64,000 nt of DNA, from assembly GCA_024509875.1 (NCBI GenBank), contig JAMPIV010010581.1:310001-374000 (forward strand), in the 5' to 3' direction. Source of the stretch: Oreohelix idahoensis. Its lineage: Eukaryota > Mollusca > Gastropoda > Stylommatophora > Oreohelicidae. The notes under the pieces were generated by a model. The model was not told the DNA's origin, searched no databases, and saw only the letters and a program-made list of their open reading frames with translations. Positions 9,593 through 18,872 of the stretch are shown one piece after another; the first letter of the stretch is position 1; each line of letters starts with the position of its first letter. Both the position numbers and the translations under genes were made by a program.

Positions 9593-11030
9593 TTTGATCT
9601 GGTACCAGCAAACACGGGGTCCCTTACCCACTTCATTTTCAACAAGAATTCATCAGCATCCTTCAAGAAATTAACATTCTTCAAGACAGTCAACATCTTC
9701 AAAATTTTCAAAGTACTCGGCGTTGCCCGGTAAATGTCAAAATTTCAATTTTTGACTGAAACAGAAATTTGACAGTACCCGGCGTTGTTACATGTTGCCG
9801 GATAACTCGGACTGCTGTTATCTTTTACGCAAGTCAAGCAAGTTGCTGCTGTCAAGGTTCCAGTGCTGTCGTTTTTTGTGAAGGTCAAGTGCCGGTTGAA
9901 ACGGGTTGTTTTCTGAAGAAGGCCAAGTACCGATTTCCATCAACTTACTTTTGGATAAGAAGGTCAAGTGCCGAAACAACTCAACACACAGTATTTCAGA
10001 AGCTCTTGTACCATCGTGTTAGCAGTGGAAGCAGTTCAGATGTGCCATCATCGTTGGAGCTTCGCTCTTTAGGACGTTGATTGACATCCGTTTTTTCTGC
10101 TGTTCTACGATTGGAAGCCTATAAGTTAAGTGGCCTGTTTGTATGTAAACTGTGCCCTTATACTTCTGCTGAGTCTTCTGTGTTTCATCTCATTCTTTTG
10201 TCATATTGTTATATGTTATTTGTTTATATGTTATTTGTATAAATATATGTTTATATTTCGCGGGTTCTCGGTTGGGTGGTGTCTCCCTTAGATCATGCCA
10301 CGTCATAGAGGTCGTCTATTGTGAGCGTTTTCTGTAGGGTTTGCAAATTTCCGATACTGGAATTTGCTAAGCGACTTCTGTTGCTATTTATGTTAGTTGT
10401 GATGACATGTTTTAATATTGTTTTCGTTATTATTTCGCATTCTTTAGTTTTGTTTTGATTTGTTTGTATTTGTTAGCCTACTCTTGTCTATAATTTAGTT
10501 TCATACAACATTTTTGTTTATACACTGTGGTGTCATGTATTTTGTTTAATTCTATCGCAGATATCGTCACATTTTTTGTGATATTTCATTAATTTCTGCT
10601 TTATTTTTAGTTGATTTCTGCGAACGTTTTTGTATTGTTGCTGATCTTTGTTATTGTTTACATTGTTATTGTTTACATTGTTTACATTGTTTACATTTTC
10701 AATGTTTACATTCTGCATGTGTTTACATAGTCATTGTTTACAGTTATAGTAATTAGTTAATGGGCTATGCTAATGCACTGTTACTACTACACTGATGATA
10801 AATGAATGATGAATAGTGTCGTGCACTATTGAATGAGAAGTGCACTTATGATCAAGAATTGAGTGTTGATATTTCATATACAAGTTCTTTGATTGGAGAC
10901 TTGTTTCCCACAGAGACTGGGATAATATAATGTGATGTGAATATACAAGTGCTTAATTAAGACTTGTTACACTTAGGTTTGAAATAAATTAGTTAATTAT
11001 TTCAGGTTTTGGACTCATATGTTAGACAAC
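9593..11030 (+). other. E1 untranslated leader
   Basis: About 1.44 kb without a convincing gene. It holds three copies of a motif like AAGGTCAAGTGCCG (near 9881, 9922 and 9961) and a cluster of seven TGTTTACA motifs at 10655-10742. E4 has a leader of nearly the same length (60315-61792). Confidence 0.75.
10655..10742 (+). promoter_or_regulatory. Cluster of seven TGTTTACA motifs
   Basis: TGTTTACA occurs at 10655, 10670, 10679, 10688, 10703, 10720 and 10735. TGTTTAC is the known core site of forkhead (FOX) transcription factors. The density suggests an internal enhancer of E1, but simple-repeat growth is the other explanation. Confidence 0.4.
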
Positions 11031-11393
11031 ATGTCTACATTTGAGCACTTTATTGAGCAGGGTAAATTGCTTGGGAAGACTGATGATAAGTTAGAAGAGT
11101 ATGCTACTGCTCTATATAACAAAGCGCTGAAGTCTGAGGAAAAAAGACAGAAAGCAGAAGCTGAGCAGAAAAAGATAGATTCTGAGAATCTGAGACTGCA
11201 GATGCAGGCATATGAAAGAAAATTCCAAATGGAAATGGAAAAACTAAAAAGGGAATCAGAAGCTGAGGAGAGAAAACTCCAGCTACAACTAGAAGCTGAA
11301 AATAAAAGACTTGAAAAAGAGGCTGAAAATAAAAGACTTGAAAAAGAAGCTGAAAATAAAAGACTTGAAAAAGAAGCTGAGAATAAAGACTAG
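11031..11393 (+). pseudogene. gag: E1 Gag N terminus, cut off by a frameshift
   Basis: The likely start is the ATG at 11031 (MSTFEHFIEQGKLLGK), because E2 starts MSTLEDFIKIGQSLGK and E4 MLTLDHFIKIGKD. An earlier in-frame ATG at 11019 adds four residues. The rest is a charged coiled coil with three or four tandem copies of KRLEKEAEN, encoded by a 27-bp DNA repeat near 11300-11390. A one-base loss in an A run near 11387 shifts the frame and ends it at 11391-11393. Translation would have continued into the long frame from 11396. Confidence 0.85.
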
Positions 11394-11395
11394 AA

Positions 11396-14300
11396 ATGCA
11401 GGCTCAAGCTGAAGAAAGGAAGTTACAAAGAGAGGCTGATGAGAGGAAAGCAAAAATGGAACATGAAGAAAAGGTCTTAGCTTTAGAGTTGGAAAAATTG
11501 AAATTGACGAGCATGCGTAATGGTAATGATTCAAACAAGGGTTCATCTTCTGGTAAGGCTAATAATGATACTTTTAAGATTAAGTTACCAACATTTAGTC
11601 CTTCCAGTGATGACATAATGTTCTATCTGGACAGATTTGAACAAGCATGTACAGCTCATAACATAGACAAAGCAAAATATGTTTATCAGTTATCAGGGAT
11701 ACTGACAGGTAAAGCTCTAAGTATATTAAATATGGTGGATGAACCTGACAAGAACAATTATGAGGTTGTCAGGGCCGCTTTGTTAAAGAAATATCAGCTT
11801 AACGAAGACGGCTATCGTCTACAATTTAAAAACATGTTACCTGAAAATGGAGTTGAATTCTCCGAGTTTATTGCAAGAATACGCATTACTTTCTCACGAT
11901 GGGTTGAACTATCTAAGACGGAAAAAACTTATGAAGGACTTATGGACTTAATACTTAGAGACAAAGTCATGTCGTCTGTCAATGAGTCTTTCCTTGCTTT
12001 CCTTCATGAACGTAAACCTAAAACAATAAAAGAAATGGAAGATTTCTGTTGCCAATACGTAACTGCGCACCCACACATAACCATGGGTAACTCTAAGGTG
12101 AAAGAAGGTTTACCAGTTGCTTCGGCAGCTCCGTATGGTCAAAACTTTGCTCGTAGATCCCAACAAAATTTTGATAGAAAGGGCAGCGGTAATTTCTGTC
12201 AAAATCATGGAAATCAATTTCATGGTGATTCTTCTTCGAAGAATTGGAGACAACCTGATAGTACTCGTTACTATCACCCTAATAATTATAGGCATTTCAA
12301 AAGAGGATATGGTAATAGAGGTTATTCCTGCCGAAGACCTCAAAACCAAACAAATAGATGTTCGCATCAATGTGAACATGATAGTAATCGTGGAAACTGG
12401 AATTCGAACCAGGATAACAATTACAATAGAGACAATAATAACTGCAGAGATAATAATAACTCTGATAACTTCAGAGGTAATAATAGTCGGGGTAGATCTC
12501 AACACAAAAAAAAGAGATATCAGCAGGCTAATGCTGTACAACAGGAAACTGAGGGAGCCTGTAATCATGTTGTTGATAATAAAAACTTTGACGCTGTCAC
12601 TGGTTCTGCTTTTGACTTTGAGAGAGCAAACAAATGCCCCCAATGCAGTACTTTATTCGAACCGGGTACCATAACTACTTTGAGTTGTGGTCACCCACTT
12701 CCCGCTCTTCCTGCTGCTGTTGCGCATGACGGGAGGGGTTCTTTAATCCTACATAAGGGTCTTGTTAATGATACTCCGGTCTCACTACTTTTCGATTCCG
12801 GATGCACCACTATTGGTGTTAGACAATCGCTTGTAGATCCATCTTGTGCTACAGGAAAGGTTATTAAATGTGTCACATTTGGCGGCACTCTAGAAAAATA
12901 TCCTACTGCTGTAATTCGCATTGCCACTCCTTTCTTTACTGGAGATGTGCATGCTTGTCTCTTACCTAATCCTATTGCGGACCTTATTATTGGTCGTATT
13001 CACGGAGTTAGGGAGTGTACCCCACAGCAGATTGCTGCTTGGGAAGATAATAACATGCAAGCTACAAATGCAGTAGTTACAAGAGCACAAGCTCTACAAA
13101 CACCCGAAACTTCACTGAATAGTGATAATGAAGTTGATAGCCAAGATAGTCACTTAGTAATCACTCGTGACTCTTTCATAAAATTGCAAGAAGAAGATCC
13201 TTCTTTAAAAAAATTCTTCGTTCTTGCGAAGAAAGGTGATCCGAATCAGGATACAAATAGAAAATCTTGGATTGCAATGAGAAACGGCGTACTTGTACGT
13301 ATGGTACAAGATTCGACTACGTCGGCACATTCGCAAATTCTTGTTCCCAAGAGCATGAGAGTGCAAATATTGCAACATGCTCATGACTCGCAATGTGCTG
13401 GACATATGGGTTTTTCCCGTACGAAGTCGAGAGTCCTTGCGGCTTTCTTTTGGCCTTTTGTCAATAAGGACATTCGTATTTACTGCCGATCATGCAAGGT
13501 ATGTCAGGAGGTCAAATCTAGAGGACCACGACATGCTGCGCCTATCCAGGCTGCTGACATTCCTATTCGGCCGTTTCAGAAAATGGCCATAGATATTATT
13601 GGCCCTTTTAAGGTCAAGTCGGCCAGAGGACATCAGTTTATCCTTACATGTGTCGATATGTGCACACGTTGGCCAGAGGCTATTCCTCTTAAGAGCATAT
13701 CTACTACAGATATCGCAGATGCTCTTTGGTTGATATTTTCTCGCTTGGGGTTCCCCAGAGAAATATTGTCAGACCATGGCACTCAACTCATATCTGACAC
13801 TATGTCACAGGTAATGTCTACCTTACATATTGAACGATCTCTCAGTAGTATCTACCATCCTATGTCTAATGGGTTAGTTGAGCGTCTGAATAGAACGCTC
13901 AAGACTTTGCTTGGTAAGATAACTGAAGATCATCCTCAAGATTGGGACAGGGTTTTACCCGCGGCTCTCTTTGCCTATAGAGAAGTCCCTAATGAACACA
14001 CAGGATTTTCTCCCTTCGAACTTGTCTTTGGCGCGCGTCCACGCGGCCCTATGTCTTTATTACACGATCTCATCACTGCCGATGATATTAGCGATGAAAC
14101 TCAATCCTCATATGAGTATGTCATTGCTCTTAGACAAAAGATCATTGAGGCATGTAAGCTAGCAACTGCTTCATCAGAAATTGCTAAAGAGAAGGCAAGG
14201 CAGTTTGCTAACAAGAATAGATGTCTACGACAACTTTGTCCAGGTGACAAAGCATTCGTCCTACTCCCCAGTAGGGAAAATAGACTTCTTATTGCATGGA

Positions 14301-15976
14301 AAGGTCCGTATGCAATAGTCTCTCGGATTTCCGATGTTGACTATGTGGTCGATATTGATGGAAAGCATAAAACTTTCCACATAAACATGCTTTCGGAATT
14401 TCACGAACGTCCGGACTATTTGCTGCCTATTTTCCAGGCAACGGATGATGCTCCTGCACCTCACGGTCATTATTCATCCCTGTCTGTCATACAGGATGAG
14501 GAAGCTACCTTCTCTGATGTCAACCTTCCCCTTCCAGTGGTTCCATTACATTCCACGGAATCTTGGAAAAACGTTTCTGTTTCTCCTAATCTTTCTGGTG
14601 ACGAACATCGACAAGTCTCGTCGATGTTACAAACATTTCAGGATGTTCTCACTGACATTCCTGGACACACAGATGTCATAGAACATGACATAATTCTTAC
14701 CGACAATAATCCAATTAGGGTTAGGCCGTATCCTATTCCTATACACTTTCAGTCGCAAGTGGAAAAGGAATTGGATGAAATGATTCAATTAAATATAATT
14801 GAACCATCGACTTCACCATATTCTTCTTCCATGGTTATTGTCCGGAAGAAGGATAAGAACATACGAATTTGCGTTGATTATCGCAAATTGAATCAGGTCA
14901 CAAAGTTCGATGCTGAACCGATGCCTTTGTTAGAAGATCTACTGATTAGACTTTCTAATTCTAGATTCTTCACTAAACTTGACTTGTCTAAAGGTTATTG
15001 GCAAGTGCCTTTAGCAGAGCATGCCAAACCTCTTACTGCTTTTTCTACACCTAGGGGTCTATTTCAATGGAATGTTATGCCTTTTGGTCTCATGAACGCC
15101 CCTGCCACTTTCGTTCGCATGATGCGTCGAATTCTGTCACATCGTTCGGATGTCATCGCATACTTAGATGACATCTGTCTCTTCAGTGATACCTGGGAAG
15201 ATCACTATTTAGGGTTATATGACTTACTGTCCACTCTACGTGAGAATAATTTGACAGCAAAACCTTCTAAAGCTTTTGTTGGTTTTGGTGAAATCTCTTT
15301 CCTGGGTCATCGTGTTGGTCATGGTCTCTTGAAGACAGAAGACCACAATACTTCCAAAATACTGAACATCTCTGTTCCTAAAACGAAGAAACAAGTTAGG
15401 AGTCTCTTAGGTTTAATTCAATTTTATGGGAGATTTATTCCAAATTTATCTTCGATCATGGCACCTCTCTCAACATTGTTGAAGAAAGGTTCGCCTAATC
15501 TGGTCCGTTGGTCTGAAGAATGCCAATCTTCACTAGACCAAATCAAGAATATATTTTCTTCTCCTCCCATCTTAAGATTACCTACTCTTGATAGGACTTT
15601 TGTTCTTCGGAGTGATGCTTCATCCGCTTGGATTGGAGCAGCACTGATGCAAGAATATGCAAATACTCTGCATCCTGTTATGTACATTTCTAGAAAACTA
15701 AATGCGGCAGAGAGGAACTACTCGGTTTTAGACCGTGAGTTGTTAGCGATGGTTTGGTCAATTCTAAAACTACAAAGATTCCTCCTGGGCGCACATTTCA
15801 TTCTAGAGACTGATCAGAAAGCTCTTACAGCTATTCAGACTAAGAATTTGAAGAGTTCGAGATCCACTCGATATGCTATAGCTCTTCAACCTTTTCACTT
15901 CACGGTACGAGCTATCCGTGGTGCGGATAATGTGATGGCTGACATTTTGTCTAGATGCCCACATGACTCCAACTAA
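11396..15976 (+). CDS. gag-pol: E1 Gag-Pol: Gag, protease, integrase, RT, RNase H
   Basis: 1526 codons without a stop. In order: end of the Gag coiled coil (1-45), capsid-like part (about 60-230), and an Asn/Arg-rich basic part (about 240-385). Then C-P-Q-C, 13 residues and C-G-H (about 414-433), and aspartic protease with FDSG (about 466). Integrase follows (about 655-970), with HHCC zinc site, D in AIDIIGPF, D in LSDHGTQL, E in NGLVERLN, and a GPY module near 970. Reverse transcriptase (about 1090-1310) has the active site YLDD near 1256. RNase H (about 1400-1520) has RSDAS, DREL and TDQ. Integrase before RT is the Gmr1-like order. Gag and Pol are one frame with no visible slippage site. 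It lacks the first 120 or so Gag residues because of the frameshift just upstream, so the element itself is probably not autonomous. Confidence 0.96.
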   Translation: MQAQAEERKLQREADERKAKMEHEEKVLALELEKLKLTSMRNGNDSNKGSSSGKANNDTFKIKLPTFSPSSDDIMFYLDRFEQACTAHNIDKAKYVYQLSGILTGKALSILNMVDEPDKNNYEVVRAALLKKYQLNEDGYRLQFKNMLPENGVEFSEFIARIRITFSRWVELSKTEKTYEGLMDLILRDKVMSSVNESFLAFLHERKPKTIKEMEDFCCQYVTAHPHITMGNSKVKEGLPVASAAPYGQNFARRSQQNFDRKGSGNFCQNHGNQFHGDSSSKNWRQPDSTRYYHPNNYRHFKRGYGNRGYSCRRPQNQTNRCSHQCEHDSNRGNWNSNQDNNYNRDNNNCRDNNNSDNFRGNNSRGRSQHKKKRYQQANAVQQETEGACNHVVDNKNFDAVTGSAFDFERANKCPQCSTLFEPGTITTLSCGHPLPALPAAVAHDGRGSLILHKGLVNDTPVSLLFDSGCTTIGVRQSLVDPSCATGKVIKCVTFGGTLEKYPTAVIRIATPFFTGDVHACLLPNPIADLIIGRIHGVRECTPQQIAAWEDNNMQATNAVVTRAQALQTPETSLNSDNEVDSQDSHLVITRDSFIKLQEEDPSLKKFFVLAKKGDPNQDTNRKSWIAMRNGVLVRMVQDSTTSAHSQILVPKSMRVQILQHAHDSQCAGHMGFSRTKSRVLAAFFWPFVNKDIRIYCRSCKVCQEVKSRGPRHAAPIQAADIPIRPFQKMAIDIIGPFKVKSARGHQFILTCVDMCTRWPEAIPLKSISTTDIADALWLIFSRLGFPREILSDHGTQLISDTMSQVMSTLHIERSLSSIYHPMSNGLVERLNRTLKTLLGKITEDHPQDWDRVLPAALFAYREVPNEHTGFSPFELVFGARPRGPMSLLHDLITADDISDETQSSYEYVIALRQKIIEACKLATASSEIAKEKARQFANKNRCLRQLCPGDKAFVLLPSRENRLLIAWKGPYAIVSRISDVDYVVDIDGKHKTFHINMLSEFHERPDYLLPIFQATDDAPAPHGHYSSLSVIQDEEATFSDVNLPLPVVPLHSTESWKNVSVSPNLSGDEHRQVSSMLQTFQDVLTDIPGHTDVIEHDIILTDNNPIRVRPYPIPIHFQSQVEKELDEMIQLNIIEPSTSPYSSSMVIVRKKDKNIRICVDYRKLNQVTKFDAEPMPLLEDLLIRLSNSRFFTKLDLSKGYWQVPLAEHAKPLTAFSTPRGLFQWNVMPFGLMNAPATFVRMMRRILSHRSDVIAYLDDICLFSDTWEDHYLGLYDLLSTLRENNLTAKPSKAFVGFGEISFLGHRVGHGLLKTEDHNTSKILNISVPKTKKQVRSLLGLIQFYGRFIPNLSSIMAPLSTLLKKGSPNLVRWSEECQSSLDQIKNIFSSPPILRLPTLDRTFVLRSDASSAWIGAALMQEYANTLHPVMYISRKLNAAERNYSVLDRELLAMVWSILKLQRFLLGAHFILETDQKALTAIQTKNLKSSRSTRYAIALQPFHFTVRAIRGADNVMADILSRCPHDSN

Positions 15977-16727
15977 TACTTCTGTCCTATATTTCCATAT
16001 ATTACAGAGTCATAACACACCTATATTACTACAATAGATTAGCACATCTGTACTCACTTTATATGTACACACTATCGTGCTTTGTTGTCATCTTCTTCTG
16101 TTCGTTTTTTAAGATGATAGAGGAGGACTGAGTAGTTAATATAAGGGCCGTTAGTTTACTAAACAGCCACAATTATTAATAATGTATTGTACCTTATGAA
16201 GCATATTAGTTATTAATTAGCATTATATTGCTTGTACTTTCTCAGAATGTCATTGATGAGCTGAGGACTTACCTTACTATTATCAAGCATGACGAGTTCT
16301 AGATTGTGTACTTACCCTCGGAATACCAGAGCATATGTCCTGGATCGTCATGTAGTTTAACTTTACTATGTACTTATGTCATTACATGTCAAAGAATGTA
16401 CTATTTAAATTTTCCTATCAGATTTGTACATCCATTTTTAAAGACAATATTAGAGTATGCTGTTTAATGATGATTATGGTAACTTGCATACGTATATTGT
16501 GTTTACATGCTAACGTGATGTGTGTTGGTGACACCTCCCCGATGTGAATATTTTTTGAGACATATTTATTTTTCTGTTGAGGTATATCCTCACCAGACAC
16601 TCTATATTTAGCCTCATGTTAGGCAATTTAATTAATTATCAGCGCATAATTCGTGCGTTTTGAGCCGCTTATCGCATGCTCTTTGATATTTAAAAAAAAA
16701 AAATATGTTCCACATTTTTTTTTTATC
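15977..16727 (+). other. E1 3' untranslated region
   Basis: About 750 bases between the gag-pol stop and the polypurine tract, with no envelope gene or other coding signal. Confidence 0.7.
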
Positions 16728-16742
16728 GGGAGGAGGTGGTGA
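16728..16742 (+). promoter_or_regulatory. E1 polypurine tract
   Basis: GGGAGGAGGTGGTGA lies two bases upstream of the 3' LTR and would prime plus-strand DNA synthesis. Confidence 0.8.
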
Positions 16743-16744
16743 TA

Positions 16745-17929
16745 TGTTGCGTGAGAAATTCTCGCAACATCGTTTTATTACAATATATATTTTATAACGC
16801 AAGGGCAACAACTGCTTGAAATTTATAGTCACTTTTCTCGGTAAGCAGTTGTCTTCTCGCGTTGGTATTGAATGCAGTTAAGTTTGCTATGCTAGGCCGT
16901 TTTCTCAGAAAACGGTTGGCAACCTGTTGGGTTATCCTTTTAAGGTAATCATTCTTACGCTGGTTCGTAGTAAAGGTCCTTGCGTCTTAAGTTCTGAGCT
17001 GTGGTCATTTTGCGCTGGACTGCGCATGACTGGTCTTGCTTCTTGGTCGATCGATTTCCGCCCACCAGTCAGTGAGCGATTTTGAATAGCTAGGAAGATG
17101 CCTCGCTGAGAGGGGATCTCCGCTATTTTTTTGTTCTGTCAGGAATGTGAAGTCCTCTTAATGGATATTTCGTTTATTCGAGATAATACCTCTAGTGTAT
17201 TTCCACATGCCGGGAGGCGTAATATTTCTGTGTATTTCCTGAAGGCAAGGTAAATTAACTTTTCATTAACTCTATCGATTTTTGGTCGTGAGCGATTTTT
17301 GATTCATAGCCTGTCTTCGAAAGTCGTCGTCACGAGATGTTTTCCCAGCTCACATGTCGCTGTATTGTACTGCATCGGTTGATGCATGTCCCAAGGACCA
17401 TTACTTGCTACTTTGTTACATGAACTAGGTTTGGAAAACCTTTGTTATCTAGAGGATATTTTTGAGGACATTATTTATACTTCGGCAGACGTGTCTGTCT
17501 TGCTGAAGTCAGATTAAGGAGAGTGAACTGATCTCATACATCTGGTTATCTTCTGGCTAAGATAGAAAGGGATGGAGAATTTTCCCGACTACATTACAGC
17601 CTTATAATGTATTGACATGCCTGTGAATCACCTTTATTATGATGCTGTCTACCGTCCATTGCTATACTGACATTGTTGCTGTGATAATGACTGTCTGATG
17701 TACCTACATATTCGCGTATACATTTTGTCACTGTGGCGTCCACAATAAATGATACAGAAAAACGTCTAGCTGTTACAAGCATCATTGACTTTATACGTCG
17801 TGAGTTAACTGACGTCCTTGTATGGATTGCCCTGTTTTTGTATGATCATTGTTTGACTGTACATCATCTACACACTACACAAAACCAGACATGCGGATAC
17901 CATCCATCATCATATGGCATCACGCATCA
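16745..17929 (+). repeat. E1 3' LTR
   Basis: Same length as the 5' LTR, about eight differences seen by eye. Followed by the target duplication GATG at 17930-17933. Confidence 0.97.
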
Positions 17930-18010
17930 GATGTCATTTTTGAAGATTTTAAGGTTAGATAGTACCAAAATGTCTTCCTCTAGGATACATTTTTGTGGCC
18001 CCGGGACCTA
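17930..18010 (+). other. Continuation of the sequence split by E1
   Basis: These bases were next to 8388 before E1 inserted. No coding signal remains. They may be the end of the envelope-bearing unit. Confidence 0.4.
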
Positions 18011-18872
18011 TGTGACAGTATGGCCCACACTAACGCAAGTTATCACGTAGGCATTAGAAATAAGTATGATAGACCAAAGTACTTGAGCAAGATTAGCAAG
18101 TAATAAAAACACTAGTCAAGATAAGATAACTCTTAGAAGTTAATGGTTAGCTCCCCTTAATTAATCGGCGAAGACCTAGGCAAACATTGTTGTGACACTT
18201 GAGTGATCATGTGAAAAAAGCTTCGCACGGGCTTGAATACTATTATAAGAACAGGGAGAACTAGCTTCCGAGCGAGACACATCACAGTCTTGCATATCGG
18301 TAAGTTTTCCCTTCAGAAGTTGAAAAATATCCCTTTATGCAAGTGAAACTGTTTCTACGACCAAGTCAAGATATATTATGTTAGGGGAATTGTTTACGAC
18401 TACTGCTATCACGGTTTGTACCTATCGATACGTTTTGTGAACATTATGTTAACCTTTAACTATGAAGTTTATAGTTGAAGTCTCTGTAGAAGCATACCAG
18501 TATTTACAAATATTTTTGGGACAGTGTTCATTAATACAGTCGTATTGTATAAAAGAACAATGCTCTATTTGGAATGTGAACGTTATGACCGTCAATAATC
18601 AGGTTATTGAGTTGTGTAAATTGAATGAACTTTGGAGATAGTCCAGCTGGACTCATAAATAAAACAGTTTTCTACAACCAAGGAAGTTACTTGATATGTA
18701 CGTTAGAGTTACAAGTATAAAGGAGAAATAGATAACGTGACAGCCTGCTTTGAGTACTAAAGAACTTGGGTTGAAATAAAACTTTCCTTCGAGTAATAAC
18801 ATCTCTGGTAATCACCAGTTACAACTCGAGAGATTATTCATAACTATCACCAAAACCTATCCACCGGTGACA
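18011..18872 (+). repeat. Possible LTR of the P1/envelope unit
   Basis: Begins TGTGACAG and ends CCGGTGACA, giving TG..CA with short inverted ends (TGTGAC/GTGACA). Inside are a TATA-like TATTATAAGA near 18240, a possible donor ATCGGTAAGT near 18296, and AATAAA near 18655 and 18770. It lies where a 3' LTR of the P1/envelope unit would be. There is no second copy in the window and no target duplication, so this is weak. Confidence 0.25.

Larger units (their letters stand above)
8389..17929 (+). mobile_element. E1: complete Ty3/Gypsy LTR element, Gmr1-like order
   Basis: A 9541-bp element bounded by two 1185-bp LTRs and flanked by the 4-bp duplication GATG at 8385-8388 and 17930-17933. It has a primer site, a 1.4-kb leader, one long gag-pol frame and a polypurine tract. 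The LTRs differ at only about eight sites by eye (over 99 percent identity), so the insertion is young. Integrase lies before reverse transcriptase, unlike ordinary Ty3/Gypsy elements. Confidence 0.97.

Noticed and set aside
9238..9733. Open frames in the E1 LTR on both strands
   Set aside because: The same frames occur at 17594-18050 because the LTRs are duplicates. They have no motif and run across the LTR edge. The E4 LTR frames (53666-54023 and 61893-62250) fail for the same reason.
12110..12674. Long frames overlapping the Asn-rich part of E1 Gag
   Set aside because: They are hydrophobic or Ile-rich shadows of the AAT/AAC repeats on the same and the other strand, inside a well supported gag-pol frame.
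8389..17929. Ty1/Copia assignment of E1 from its integrase-first order
   Set aside because: RT, RNase H and integrase wording (DLSKGYWQ, PFGLMNAP, GPY module) is Ty3/Gypsy type; only the order resembles Copia.
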